Below are positions 1-8,713 of a stretch of DNA of 64,000 nt, piece by piece. The stretch spans positions 1 through 64,000 of the forward strand of contig JALOCJ010000008.1 of NCBI GenBank assembly GCA_023227825.1. The letters run 5' to 3'. How positions within the stretch are numbered: the stretch's first letter is position 1; the number at the start of each line of letters is the position of its first letter. Made by a program: the position numbers and the translations under genes. The DNA is from Candidatus Cloacimonas sp. (GTDB taxonomy: Bacteria; Cloacimonadota; Cloacimonadia; Cloacimonadales; Cloacimonadaceae). Below the pieces are notes generated by a model that saw only the letters and a program-made list of their open reading frames with translations, did no database searches and was not told where the DNA came from.

Positions 1-120
1 GCGATGGTGGTTATAGCAGCAAGGATACACCTGTTCCCATTCCGAACACAGCAGTTAAGCTTGTCTGCGCCGATGGTACTGCACGGGCAACTGTGTGGAA
101 GAGTAGGTCGCCGCCATCGC
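1..120 (+). rRNA. rrf: 5S ribosomal RNA
   Basis: The first ten bases (GCGATGGTGG) pair with the last ten (CCGCCATCGC), giving the closing helix of a 5S rRNA. The length of 120 nt is normal. Internal landmarks are the conserved block around 36-54 (CCCATTCCGAACACAGCAGT) and the loop E/helix IV part near 98-110 (GGAAGAGTAGGTCGCC). It is probably the last gene of an rRNA operon whose 16S and 23S genes lie to the left of the window. A short U-rich stretch (about 129-135) follows, but no convincing terminator hairpin is visible. Confidence 0.96.
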
Positions 121-406
121 TAACGGCTGTTTTTTAGTTGAAAGGTTTAGAGGATTGAAGAGAAAGAGGTTATAATAGAACAAAGGAAGCGAATATTTTG
201 AGGTTGCTTATATAGGGTTATTGCATTATTGTATATATAAGAAACAAAATATATGTAACCTGAGATAGGAAAGTAGTATAAAAAGGATTGGATAAAACAA
301 GAATTAAAGAGAGCAAAGATTTAAGCTAAAGTAGCGGAATAATGAGATGGATGGAATAATTTGTGCATAAAATACAAATACAGAATCTAAATATCCTGGA
401 GGATAA

Positions 407-2689
407 ATGAAATTAACTCGTAATCAATTAGCGAGAATAATAATACTCGTCGCAGGTTTATGCCTGATCAGTATTATTATGTGGGCTAAAGTAGTGGAGC
501 CGGAGAACGCTTTGCTGGCTGCAAGGAATTATCTTAAAGAAGCGGAACTGAAAAATCCGGTATATATGAATGATGTTGAACTATTTATTTACAATGAAGG
601 AAGGTTTTTACCTTTAGAGTCCAATAAAGCAGTTGAATTTGAGCCAACGCTCTATTATATTAATTATGCAAATGGAAATTATGCCATTGTGTCAGCAGAA
701 GATAATTTTTATCCTGTTTTGGCATATTCAGATGAAGGGTTAACTAATATCAACAATCTGCCACCGGCTTTCTATTATTGGCTGGAAAATTATTCCACTC
801 AAATCAAGCAGATTAGAGAAGCAAAACTTGAATATCCGGAAAATGTTCAATTATGGCAGAGTTTAATTGAAGGTTCTTATCAGAATACTTTCCGAACTGA
901 ACGTTCAGTAACACCCTTAGTAACAACGATGTGGGATCAGGGTTGGCCCTATAATGCTCTTTGTCCCGTTGATTCACAAGGTTCTGGTGGTCATGTATAT
1001 ACAGGTTGTGTAGCTACGGCAATGGGTATGGTGATGAAATATTGGAATCATCCCCAAACAGGAGTAGGTAATGAAAGTTACTATTGTCCCGGTTATGGTT
1101 ATCAAAGTGCTAATTTTGGGAACACTACTTATCTTTGGGATCAAATGAATGATACAGCAGGAGCGACGGAAGCTGAATATTTGCCTATTGCTACTTTATT
1201 ATATCATTGTGGCGTTGCTGTTCATATGGGTTATTCTGTTGATGGTTCAGGAGCTCAAAGCACTGATGCAGCTGTAGCATTTGTAGATCATTTCCGTTAT
1301 CCTAATGCCCAATATGTAATGAAAAGCAGTTACACAGAGGCAAATTGGAATAATTTATTGACTGCCCAAGTTGATAATGGCTGTCCTGTTTATTATAGTG
1401 GTTATGATCCTGCTGAAGGGGGTCACGCATTTGTTATGGATGGTTACGATACTACTAATCATTTTCACTTCAATTTTGGTTGGAGTGGTTCAGGTAATGG
1501 TTATTTTTATACAAGCAATCCTGGTGGTTTTACTGATAATCAGAGTGCTATTATTAATACAATTCCCCAAAACTACAGCATTTCTACTATTCCGGTAAAA
1601 CTTATAGCCAATGATACATCTGCAGGTGATAATTTTAATGTTTCCATAAAGACCAATCCTATTTTAGGCAGCTGGAATGTAAATCATTACGATATAGTAT
1701 TATATTATGACAGTGAATTTGTTGATTATATAGGTTATTCCACTACGGGAACTATATCTGCAAATGGGAATATCACAGTAGTAGAAAATTCACCCGGAAT
1801 GTTAAGTATAGATTGGAATAACACTACCCATATAAGTGGTGGTGGAGTATTGATTAACTTAACTTTTAGAGCCAGGGATATGGGAGATTTTCTGTTTGAT
1901 ATTACGAGTATGCACTATAATACTACGCAGGTTACTAATGTAAGTTATATTATTATTCATTGTTCACCTCCTGTAGCTTCTTTAGCGGAGAGTAGGATTT
2001 TCCTTACCAATATTTTGAATCTAAATTATAATACAATTGGTACTACCAATATGAATACTACCTATATACTTCCTTCCTGGAATGTTACTCAATACCAAAA
2101 TCATATTAACTATAATCCTGTTAAACTTGAATATACCGGTATTATAACTGAGGGAACGCTAAGTGCAAATTGTGAAGTTATTGTAGATACTTCCACTTCC
2201 GGAGTTTTGAATATTACAGGTAATTCAACTATTCCGCTTTTTGGAGCAGGAGCTTTATTGAAAATTCAATTCAGAGCTATAGGTAATACAAGTTCTATAT
2301 CTGTTACCCAGATTACTATAAGTGATTTCTTTTACAATGATACCGCGATTTCAGATCTCGGAAATGCTAATGTGATGCTTTCTTCTTATACAGCTAATGA
2401 CGATGAAATTGTTGCTGTCCCCGAACCGAAACTGGAAATCTATCCTAATCCTTTTCAGGATAATGCAACACTGAAATTTACCGGAACCAAAAAAGAGCCC
2501 GTGAGAATTAAGATTTACAATATTAAAGGTCAGTTGATAAATAAATTGCTAATCAGTGATCCTTTGAATTCTCAAATCAATTGGAATGGCAGTGATGGAA
2601 AGGGAAAAACTGTTGCGGACGGAATTTATTTTCTGCGTTGGCAGCAGGGAGAACACAGCGGTATAAATAAAATATTGGTAATCAAGTAA
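407..2689 (+). CDS. Secreted C10-family (streptopain-like) cysteine peptidase with cohesin-like and C-terminal sorting domains
   Basis: Predicted secreted papain-fold protease of peptidase family C10. The start at 407 is preceded by GGAGG (about 398-402). Residues 1-26 are a hydrophobic N-terminal signal or anchor. The next ~150 residues look like a Spi/streptopain-type propeptide. The catalytic cysteine is C201 in GCVATAMGMVMKYW, the histidine is H340 in GGHAFVMDGYD, and the conserved Trp is W359 in FGWSGSGNGYF. Two beta-rich modules follow (about 390-520 and 535-660) with the look of cohesin-type domains (xxWNVxxY...GxLxxIxFRA). The last ~85 residues have IYPNPF and ADGIYFLRW motifs typical of FlgD-like or type-IX-secretion C-terminal domains. 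The protein is probably exported to the surface or medium; the substrate is unknown. It appears to be a single-gene unit that ends in a strong hairpin terminator. Confidence 0.9.
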   Translation: MKLTRNQLARIIILVAGLCLISIIMWAKVVEPENALLAARNYLKEAELKNPVYMNDVELFIYNEGRFLPLESNKAVEFEPTLYYINYANGNYAIVSAEDNFYPVLAYSDEGLTNINNLPPAFYYWLENYSTQIKQIREAKLEYPENVQLWQSLIEGSYQNTFRTERSVTPLVTTMWDQGWPYNALCPVDSQGSGGHVYTGCVATAMGMVMKYWNHPQTGVGNESYYCPGYGYQSANFGNTTYLWDQMNDTAGATEAEYLPIATLLYHCGVAVHMGYSVDGSGAQSTDAAVAFVDHFRYPNAQYVMKSSYTEANWNNLLTAQVDNGCPVYYSGYDPAEGGHAFVMDGYDTTNHFHFNFGWSGSGNGYFYTSNPGGFTDNQSAIINTIPQNYSISTIPVKLIANDTSAGDNFNVSIKTNPILGSWNVNHYDIVLYYDSEFVDYIGYSTTGTISANGNITVVENSPGMLSIDWNNTTHISGGGVLINLTFRARDMGDFLFDITSMHYNTTQVTNVSYIIIHCSPPVASLAESRIFLTNILNLNYNTIGTTNMNTTYILPSWNVTQYQNHINYNPVKLEYTGIITEGTLSANCEVIVDTSTSGVLNITGNSTIPLFGAGALLKIQFRAIGNTSSISVTQITISDFFYNDTAISDLGNANVMLSSYTANDDEIVAVPEPKLEIYPNPFQDNATLKFTGTKKEPVRIKIYNIKGQLINKLLISDPLNSQINWNGSDGKGKTVADGIYFLRWQQGEHSGINKILVIK

Positions 2690-2720
2690 GATAAAAGTGT
2701 AATTCAAAAAATACGATTTG

Positions 2721-2760
2721 ATGACTCCTGATTTATAAAAGAAATCAGGAGTCATTTTTA
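2721..2760 (+). terminator. Intrinsic terminator after the C10 peptidase gene
   Basis: A perfect 14-bp stem (ATGACTCCTGATTT at 2721-2734 with AAATCAGGAGTCAT at 2742-2755), a 7-nt loop and then TTTTTA. It lies 31 nt after the stop codon. Pieces of the same stem (AGTCAGGAGTCAT near 6334 and GACTCCTGAC near 6517) recur elsewhere, so the hairpin may also belong to a repeat family. Confidence 0.8.
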
Positions 2761-3806
2761 TAAAGGGCTTTTGGCAGAGGGCGGAGGGCAGGGGGCGGAG
2801 AGTAGAGGGCAGAGGGCTGAGGGTTTATCAGCCATTTTTGTATCTCAACCCACTAAACCTTCTAAACCCTCTAAACTTTCTCAACCCTCTCAACCTTCTC
2901 AACCTTCTCAACATTTTCATTCCCTGTGACTTACATTGAGGACAGGAAACGACGAGGACATCGTTTATTCCGGAAAGTATCCCTCCGCCCTCTGCCCTTA
3001 GCTCTTTTCTCTCAACCCTCTCAACCTTCTAAACATTTTCATTCCCTGTGACTTACATTGAGGACAGGAAACGACGAGGACATCGTTTATTCCGGAAAGT
3101 ATCCCTCCGCCCTCTGCCCTTAGCTCTTTTCTCTCAACCTTCTCAACCTTCTCAACATTTTCATTCCCTGTGACTTACATTGAGGACAGGAAACGACGAG
3201 GAAGTCGGTTATTCCGGAAAGTATCCCTCCGCCCTCTGCCCTTAGCTCTTTTCTCTCAACCTTCTCAACCCACTAAACCCTCTCAACATTTTCATTCCTT
3301 GTGACTTACATTGAGGACAGGAAACGACGAGGACGTCGTTTATTCCGGAAAGTATCCCTCCGCCCTTAGCTCTTTTCTCTCAACCCTCTCAACCCTCTCA
3401 ACCTTCTCAACATTTTCATTCCTTGTGACTTACATTGAGGACAGGAAACGACGAGGAAGTCGTTTATTCCGGAAAGTATCCCTCCGCCCTCCGCCCATAG
3501 CTCTTTTCTCTCAACCCTCTAAACCTTCTCAACCCTCTCAACATTTTCATTCCCTGTGACTTACATTGAGGACAGGAAACGACGAGGACATCGTTTATTC
3601 CGGAAAGTATCCCTCTGCCCTCTGCCCTTAGCTCTTTTCTCTCAACCCTCTCAACCCTCTCAACCTTCTCAACATTTTCATTCCCTGTGACTTACATTGA
3701 GGACAGGAAACGACGAGGACATCGTTTATTCCGGAAAGTATCCCTCTGCCCTCTGCCCTTAGCTCTTTTCTCTAAACCCTCTAAACCTTATTTTCCTTAT
3801 TCTTTT
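2761..3806. repeat. Tandem array of a 122-131 bp unit, seven copies, with nested 9-bp polypyrimidine repeats
   Basis: No gene is supported in this 1.05-kb gap. After a polypurine leader (about 2765-2822, GGCAGAGGGCGGAGGG type), a unit starting GTGACTTACATTGAGGACAG repeats at 2926, 3048, 3170, 3301, 3425, 3556 and 3687, with spacings of 122, 122, 131, 124, 131 and 131. The 9-bp jumps come from different numbers of a CTCAACCYT-type 9-mer. Each unit carries a small palindrome (AACGACGAGGACATCGTT or a variant) followed by TTATTCCGGAA, related to the dispersed palindromes elsewhere in the window. Short ORFs here (for example 3311-3559 and 3687-3938) are translations of the repeat. Confidence 0.9.
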
Positions 3807-4442
3807 CTATCTCTTTTTCTCTTTAGGAATAAAAGTATCTTTTTCATATTTCGCCAGGAAATCACGGATTTCTGTTTCTACAGTTACAAAATCCTCTTTA
3901 CTGTTCACCCGGATAGGATCGGAATAGATGATAGTTAACCTGGCAAAAGGTTTGGGAAAGCGAAATTTGTCCCAGGAATTGAATAGCCATTCTTTATTTG
4001 CATTTACGGCTACAGCAACAATCGGAATCTTTGCCAGGTACGCAATTTGGAATAAGCCCGGATGAAAAGTGTAGCAAGGTCCTTTAGGTCCATCGGGAGT
4101 AATAGCAAGAGAGATTTTTCGGGATATTTTTATCATTTCCCGCATTGCAGAAGAACCCATAAAAGAACTTGAACCCCGAACAGGAACATAGCCAAGTTCT
4201 GATAAGGGTCCGGCAATTAATTCTCCATCCTTGGAAGATGAAACCATAACAGCTGCTCCGTGATAAATTCTTTGGAGAGTCATCATCAAAAGATTTCTAT
4301 GCCAGAACATATAGATACAGCGTATGTTATCAGATGACTCTTGATTTATTACTTTGAATTTCAATGTTTTGCGCAAAAGTAACAGAAACCAGGCACCGAG
4401 TTTTCGTTCCAGATAAAACAGGACTTTAGCCATAGGTCTCAA
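3807..4442 (-). CDS. DUF374 lysophospholipid acyltransferase-like protein
   Basis: A 211-aa member of the LPLAT superfamily, DUF374 type, a family thought to acylate lipid A/Kdo-type or phospholipid acceptors at the inner membrane. Visible landmarks are FWHRNLLMM (motif I region), VSSSKDGELIAGPLSELGYVPVRGSSS, and TPDGPKGPCYTFHPGLFQIA, the DGPKGP motif being diagnostic of DUF374. Its start lies 17 nt inside the end of lpxB, so the two are probably translationally coupled. This context supports a role in lipid A or envelope lipid synthesis. The exact acyl donor and acceptor cannot be read from the sequence. Confidence 0.88.
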   Translation of the reverse strand: MRPMAKVLFYLERKLGAWFLLLLRKTLKFKVINQESSDNIRCIYMFWHRNLLMMTLQRIYHGAAVMVSSSKDGELIAGPLSELGYVPVRGSSSFMGSSAMREMIKISRKISLAITPDGPKGPCYTFHPGLFQIAYLAKIPIVAVAVNANKEWLFNSWDKFRFPKPFARLTIIYSDPIRVNSKEDFVTVETEIRDFLAKYEKDTFIPKEKKR

Positions 4443-5571
4443 ACAGGTGACGAACTATTTTCGGCATTTCTATTGATGGATGTTTATTGCTTAACATTGC
4501 TCTCAGTTTAAATAGTTCTTTCCGAATTTTGGTATTCATTTCAGGATCGGTCAAGATTTGCATTCCGGCTTTATAAATATTGGCTGGATTCATTTCTCCC
4601 TGAATAAGCTCCGGCAGGAGGTCTGAATCCAAAACGATATTAGGCAAACCGATCCTTTTAATTCTAACGAATTTACGACCTATCAAATAGGATAAATAGG
4701 ATGCTTTATAACATATTACCAGAGGGGTTCCAATATAGGCAGCTTCCAGAGTTACGGTGCCTGAAGTGCAGACAAGCAATTCACAATACTTCATCATTTC
4801 GTAGTTATAACCATCAATAATATTGATATCCTTTTGTCCTTCTATCAAATGCATATAAAGTTGATGATTAACATTATGAGATTTGGAAAACAGGATTTGA
4901 TATTCATTTTGATTCCACTTTTTTGCTGCCTGCAAAAAGACAGGCAGCATTTTAGTTATTTCATTATTTCTACTCCCAGGGAAAAACCCAATCCATTTTT
5001 TACTGGAATCAAGACCAAAAAAACGAGCGAATGAATCACGGTCCAGTTCAAAAGTAATTTCTTCTGCTATAGGGTGACCTATATAACTGCAATTGATATT
5101 GTGAATTTTCAGCAATTCCTCTTCAAAAGGAAGAATACAAGCTACATAACGCACAGAGTCCCTCAATTGATACACTCTGTTATGTTTCCAAGCCCAAAAT
5201 TGAGGACAGATAAAATATAACACAGGAATACGCATTTCATCTGCCATTTTGGCAATTCTTAAATTCAAACCTGGATAGTCAACCAGTATAGCAAGGTCAA
5301 ATTTCTCCGTAGAGAACAGTTTGCTTAATCTAATCTGGACTTTGAAAAAAAAGATCAAATGTTTGACTACTTCTACAAAACCCATAACGGCAAATTTATC
5401 AAAAGGAAAGATTGGCTTTAAACCCTGCCTTTGCATCCGCGGTCCGCCAATTCCTATATGGGTTAAATTACCAAATTTATCATTTAGTGCTTTCATTACC
5501 AGTTCGGAATGCAAATCAGCAGAGCTTTCTCCCGCCAACCAAAATATTTTATAGCTATTTTTCCGAATCAT
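4426..5571 (-). CDS. lpxB: Lipid-A-disaccharide synthase
   Basis: Glycosyltransferase family 19 enzyme joining UDP-2,3-diacylglucosamine and 2,3-diacylglucosamine-1-phosphate to lipid A disaccharide at the inner membrane. Diagnostic segments are FWLAGESSADLHSELV at the N-terminus, GIGGPRMQRQGL, LVDYPGLNLRIAK, YFICPQFWAWKHNR, FIGHPIAEE-like GHPIAEE, FPGSRNNEI, and CTSGTVTLEAAYIGTPLVICYK. The start at 5571 (MIRKNSYKIFWL, 381 aa) is preferred over an upstream start at 5658 because it matches the family N-terminus and forms an ATGA overlap with the preceding gene. The downstream DUF374 acyltransferase overlaps its end. It shows that the organism builds lipid A and has an outer membrane. Confidence 0.95.
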   Translation of the reverse strand: MIRKNSYKIFWLAGESSADLHSELVMKALNDKFGNLTHIGIGGPRMQRQGLKPIFPFDKFAVMGFVEVVKHLIFFFKVQIRLSKLFSTEKFDLAILVDYPGLNLRIAKMADEMRIPVLYFICPQFWAWKHNRVYQLRDSVRYVACILPFEEELLKIHNINCSYIGHPIAEEITFELDRDSFARFFGLDSSKKWIGFFPGSRNNEITKMLPVFLQAAKKWNQNEYQILFSKSHNVNHQLYMHLIEGQKDINIIDGYNYEMMKYCELLVCTSGTVTLEAAYIGTPLVICYKASYLSYLIGRKFVRIKRIGLPNIVLDSDLLPELIQGEMNPANIYKAGMQILTDPEMNTKIRKELFKLRAMLSNKHPSIEMPKIVRHLFETYG

Positions 5572-6134
5572 AAAGCTAAAGTTCCCATCAAAGATAAGAC
5601 AGTTACAATAATTGCTGCCATAATTACACCTAAAAGAATAAAAAACATTGAACGCCAAAATCTTAACCCAAATATATTAGCTGCTAAAGCACCTGTCCAA
5701 CCCCCGGTTCCAGGAAGCGGGATACATACAAATATAACTAAACCGATTTCTTCATATTTTTCTATGGATTTACCTTTCTTTCGGGTTCGGGTAAACAACC
5801 ATTCAGTAAATTTACGACCAATCTTCACTTTACTGATAAGATTAAAAAACCAGTCAACCAATAACAATATGAAAGGAATTGGAATCATATTACCAATAAT
5901 AGATAGAATTGCAGCTTCCAACCAGGGGATATTAAATAAAAAAATTGCTACCGGAATACTTCCCCGCAGCTCTATAATTGGAATCATTGAAATTATCATC
6001 ACTATTAATTCAGGTGCAACACCTTTTTCTTTCAACCAGGCAACTGTTTTGTCAGCTGTTGTGTTACAAAAAAGCGGCTGTGATAGAATTACTATCAACA
6101 GCGTTAGCAGAATCTTTTTTAACAGGTTATTCAA
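5568..6134 (-). CDS. Putative small multidrug export (Sm_multidrug_ex, COG2426-type) membrane protein
   Basis: Integral membrane protein of about 188 aa with an N-terminal hydrophobic segment (about residues 4-22). The core motif is IISMIPIIELRGSIPVAIF, followed by further membrane helices and a C-terminal half with FVCIPLPGTGGWTGALAA. The IELRGSIP and PLPGTGGWTGA signatures are those of COG2426/PF06695, named for small multidrug export but functionally poorly defined. The start is probably TTG at 6134, preceded by GAGGGAGC. An upstream in-frame ATG at 6266 would place dispersed palindromic repeats inside the coding sequence and add residues lacking in the family. It lies directly upstream of lpxB with a 4-nt ATGA overlap. 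Confidence 0.82.
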   Translation of the reverse strand: MNNLLKKILLTLLIVILSQPLFCNTTADKTVAWLKEKGVAPELIVMIISMIPIIELRGSIPVAIFLFNIPWLEAAILSIIGNMIPIPFILLLVDWFFNLISKVKIGRKFTEWLFTRTRKKGKSIEKYEEIGLVIFVCIPLPGTGGWTGALAANIFGLRFWRSMFFILLGVIMAAIIVTVLSLMGTLAL

Positions 6135-6211
6135 CTTTGCTCCCTCAATCGCTTTATAATAAATCCATTTGTAGAACAGCTGTATTTTGTCAATAATTTG
6201 TGTATCCGGAT

Positions 6212-6296
6212 GGTTGACATCCCTGTCAACCCTAAATTCCGGAAGGTTGACATCCCTGTCAACCAAAACCCCGGAAGGTTGACATCCCTGTCAACC
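6212..6296. repeat. Three tandem copies of the GGTTGACATCCCTGTCAACC palindrome
   Basis: Identical 20-bp palindromes (8-bp arms, 4-nt TCCC loop) at 6212-6231, 6245-6264 and 6277-6296. The spacers end in CCGGAA. A degenerate unit (about 6301-6327) follows, and a fourth perfect copy lies at 6537-6556. They sit upstream of the Sm_multidrug_ex gene on the minus strand. They resemble REP/BIME-type extragenic palindromes. The rest of the gap to 6604 shows only pieces of the 2721 terminator-like stem. Confidence 0.88.
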
Positions 6297-6536
6297 AAAT
6301 AAACGACGGTGACATCATTCTTCCGCTATGATAGTCAGGAGTCATTTACGCCTTCACAAATTTATTCTTTTGCGATAACTTTTACGGCGTATATGACTCA
6401 TGACGGTTCGGAGGGAAAATAATCTACCCGAAAATGCAGTTTTTGAGAAATAGCTATTATGAGTCCTCAATGCCAAAATAATTAGTGTAGAGTGTAAAAG
6501 TTGTTTCGGCAGTGACGACTCCTGACTTTCCCGGAA

Positions 6537-6556
6537 GGTTGACATCCCTGTCAACC
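6537..6556. repeat. Isolated GGTTGACATCCCTGTCAACC palindrome
   Basis: A perfect copy of the dispersed 20-bp palindrome, preceded by CCCGGAA. It lies about 50 bp upstream of the -35 box of the DUF2089 gene and shows that the element also occurs singly. Confidence 0.85.
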
Positions 6557-6604
6557 AATTCAGCAACCTATTATCCATAAACCTAAATAATATTAATTTT
6601 CTCC

Positions 6605-6632
6605 TTGACAAATTCTGAAGATTGTTTATATT
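6605..6632 (+). promoter_or_regulatory. Sigma70-type promoter for the DUF2089-DUF4097 pair
   Basis: TTGACA at 6605-6610, a 16-bp spacer, and TATATT at 6627-6632. The first gene starts at 6661 after AAGGAG (6649-6654). This is a good match to consensus, close to the start codon. Confidence 0.6.
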
Positions 6633-6660
6633 GTCTTTAAGAATATTGAAGGAGATGGAA

Positions 6661-7020
6661 ATGAATTTAATAAACTGTCCAATCTGCAAAGGGGAGTTGA
6701 AAATAAGGGAATTGCATTGCCCCCGTTGTGAGATTAGTTTTCAAGGTAATTTTGAAAATAACTGGTTAGCAGAGTTAAATGCCAGCCAATTGGAGTTTGT
6801 CCGTTTGTTTTTAATAGTTCAGGGAAACCTGAAGGAGCTGCAAAATCAATTGGGAATATCATATCCCACAGTAAAAAATCGCTTAGGGGAAATTATCGGA
6901 ATAATCACCAAAAAAGAACCTGTAACAGATACAGTGATTGATATTCTTTCCGATTTAAATGAGGGCTTTGTAGATGTAGAAGAAGCAATTTCTATGATTG
7001 AACAAAGGAGGAAAAAATGA
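6661..7020 (+). CDS. DUF2089 zinc-ribbon and HTH-like protein
   Basis: A 119-aa protein. The N-terminal zinc ribbon is visible as NCPICKGELKIRELHCPRCEISFQG (CxxC...CxxC). It is followed by a helical helix-turn-helix-like part, LKELQNQLGISYPTVKNRLGEII, and an acidic C-terminal helix with DVEEAISMIEQ. This matches DUF2089, a family of presumed transcriptional regulators usually next to DUF4097/SHOCT proteins. ATG 6661 is chosen for its spacing to AAGGAG; the ATG at 6655 is too close. The stop overlaps the next start (ATGA), so the pair is coupled. The role is inferred from family and context: it may control or partner the downstream envelope-stress-type protein. Confidence 0.85.
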   Translation: MNLINCPICKGELKIRELHCPRCEISFQGNFENNWLAELNASQLEFVRLFLIVQGNLKELQNQLGISYPTVKNRLGEIIGIITKKEPVTDTVIDILSDLNEGFVDVEEAISMIEQRRKK

Positions 7021-8393
7021 ACAAATTCAATCTGGAGAAAAGATGGGTATTTGAACCCTTGAACAAAGTAGTGATTGAGAATCACTTGGCTAAATTATTC
7101 TTACAGGCAGGTGCCGAACAAGAAGTTTGTCTGAAAGGAACTATCAATTTTAACCGTTCTCAGGATGATTTCCAGGCAGATGATTATATTCAATCTGATT
7201 ATCGGGAAGGGGTTTTAAAGATTAGTTTACCGGAATTTGAATCTGATGAATTTAGAGAAGCTGTTTTTAATGTAACCATTCCTGAAGGTGTTTACCTGCA
7301 TATTATAACAGATAACTATCCTGTAAACTTTGATAACCTGAAAAACAAACTTAAAGTTCTAAATGAAAATGGACCCGTTTATCTGCAGAACTGTAAAGGT
7401 GATATGCACCTGGAAAGTGAAAACGGCTTAATTCGCCTGTCTAATTGTGAAGGAGACATTTTTGCCAAGTTGGAAAACGGTCCCTTTTCCGCTTCCCAAA
7501 TCAGTGGCAAGACATTGCATCTGGAAAATGAAAACGGTCCTGTAAAAGTGCGGGTAAGTTCATTTCCCGAAGTAGAAATAACTTCCGAAAACGGACCTGT
7601 TTACTTTGAAACCGTCCCTCTGGAAAATGGCAATTTTCAGTTAAAATCCGTAAATGGTTCTATAAATCTGATTCTTCCCGATGATTTTGATTTTGCTTTG
7701 CAAGCCATTACTCAATGGGGTAGAATTAAGACCTCTATAGATTTACCGGTTACGGTTGAGGATAATATATACTCTATCCAGAACGGTGAAGGAAAAGTTA
7801 AAATTAAGGCAATTACAGATAACGGCACAATTAAAATTAATGCTGAATCACGGCTAAATCTGGACTTTGTGAAAAATAAGATGGATCAAATTAGAATTGC
7901 TTTACAAAAAGTGAACTCCGAAGAAGAAAAGCAGAAAGTGGTGGAAATGGTTAATAAAGTAGTTGCTTATATAAATAACATTGCCGGTTCTATTAAAGAG
8001 GAAAATATAAAGGAAAAACTTACCTCCGCTACCGCTAAACTGAAGGAATTGATAGAGAACTTTGATTTCCGCGCCACTAATGACAAAGTGCTCAAGAATT
8101 TGGAAGATATCGGTTCTCAAATTCAGGATGCCCTTAAAGAAGGAATTAAAAATCTGAAAGAAAATATGTATGACTTCAAAAAACATCATTTTCATACCGA
8201 ATCGGTAACTGCCTATATTAAAAAAATTCTGGATTCACCTCAAATTAAACCTTATCTGGGAGGAGAACACAAGAAAAAAGAAAAGGAAAGCTCTATAGAC
8301 CATAGCCGAATGAAAATTCTGGAAATGCTGGAAGCGGGAAAAATTACCGCTGAAGAAGCAGAACGGCTGTTAAAAGCTATTGGGAAAGAGTAA
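7017..8393 (+). CDS. DUF4097 beta-repeat protein with SHOCT-like C-terminal domain (YvlB/LiaX-like)
   Basis: A 458-aa protein without a signal peptide. The first ~260 residues show repeating beta-strand units with NENGPVYL, SENGLIRL, LENGPFSA, NENGPVKV and SENGPVYF, the pattern of DUF4097-type beta-solenoids. A charged helical stretch (about 280-400) follows. The last ~30 residues (MKILEMLEAGKITAEEAERLLKAIG) form the short SHOCT-like helical pair often found at the end of YvlB/LiaX-type proteins. The start codon overlaps the stop of the DUF2089 gene. By analogy with YvlB and LiaX the pair may act in envelope-stress sensing, which is inference only. Confidence 0.78.
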   Translation: MNKFNLEKRWVFEPLNKVVIENHLAKLFLQAGAEQEVCLKGTINFNRSQDDFQADDYIQSDYREGVLKISLPEFESDEFREAVFNVTIPEGVYLHIITDNYPVNFDNLKNKLKVLNENGPVYLQNCKGDMHLESENGLIRLSNCEGDIFAKLENGPFSASQISGKTLHLENENGPVKVRVSSFPEVEITSENGPVYFETVPLENGNFQLKSVNGSINLILPDDFDFALQAITQWGRIKTSIDLPVTVEDNIYSIQNGEGKVKIKAITDNGTIKINAESRLNLDFVKNKMDQIRIALQKVNSEEEKQKVVEMVNKVVAYINNIAGSIKEENIKEKLTSATAKLKELIENFDFRATNDKVLKNLEDIGSQIQDALKEGIKNLKENMYDFKKHHFHTESVTAYIKKILDSPQIKPYLGGEHKKKEKESSIDHSRMKILEMLEAGKITAEEAERLLKAIGKE

Positions 8394-8443
8394 AGAAGTC
8401 AAGAGGTCGAGAGGTCGGGAGGTAAAGAGGTCAAGAGGAATGT

Positions 8444-8713
8444 CTGCTGTGACTTAAAACCGGTTTTCTTTGGCTGATTTGACCTTTTATAGAAAGCAGT
8501 ATATTTTTTACCTGCCTTCGCTTTACGCATTCAGCATAAAGACCGGTTTTGAGTTACAGCAGAAAATTCGCTTTACATTATCAGCCCAAAGACCGGTTTT
8601 GAGTTACAGCAGAAAATTCGCTTTACACAGTCAACCCAAAGACCGGTTTTGAGTTACAGCAGAAATTCGTTTTACATTGTCAGCCCAAAGACCGGTTTTG
8701 AGTTACAGCAGAA
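8444..8713. repeat. 50-bp tandem repeat, four direct copies plus one inverted copy
   Basis: The unit GACCGGTTTTGAGTTACAGC... starts at 8541, 8591, 8641 and 8690 (periods 50, 50, 49). The segment 8444-8477 reads as an inverted copy of the unit's junction (CTGCTGTGACTTAAAACCGG). A polypurine stretch of GAGGTC-type repeats (8395-8440) precedes it. There are no unique spacers, so this is not a CRISPR array. The short ORF at 8470-8652 is only a translation of the repeat. Confidence 0.85.

Noticed and set aside
3311..3938. ORFs of 82 and 83 aa in the tandem array
   Set aside because: They follow the repeat unit exactly and have no start signals.
5509..6159. 216-aa plus-strand ORF
   Set aside because: It is antisense to the membrane protein gene and to the start of lpxB, which have clear family motifs.
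6135..6266. N-terminal extension (VDRDVNLPEF repeats) of the small multidrug-export protein
   Set aside because: It translates the intergenic palindromes. A TTG at 6134 with GAGGGA fits better.
6212..6556. CRISPR-like array of 20-bp palindromes
   Set aside because: The spacers are only 12-13 bp and near-identical, and the same unit occurs singly elsewhere.
8541..8713. CRISPR-like array
   Set aside because: The repeats are contiguous 50-mers without unique spacers, and no cas genes are present.
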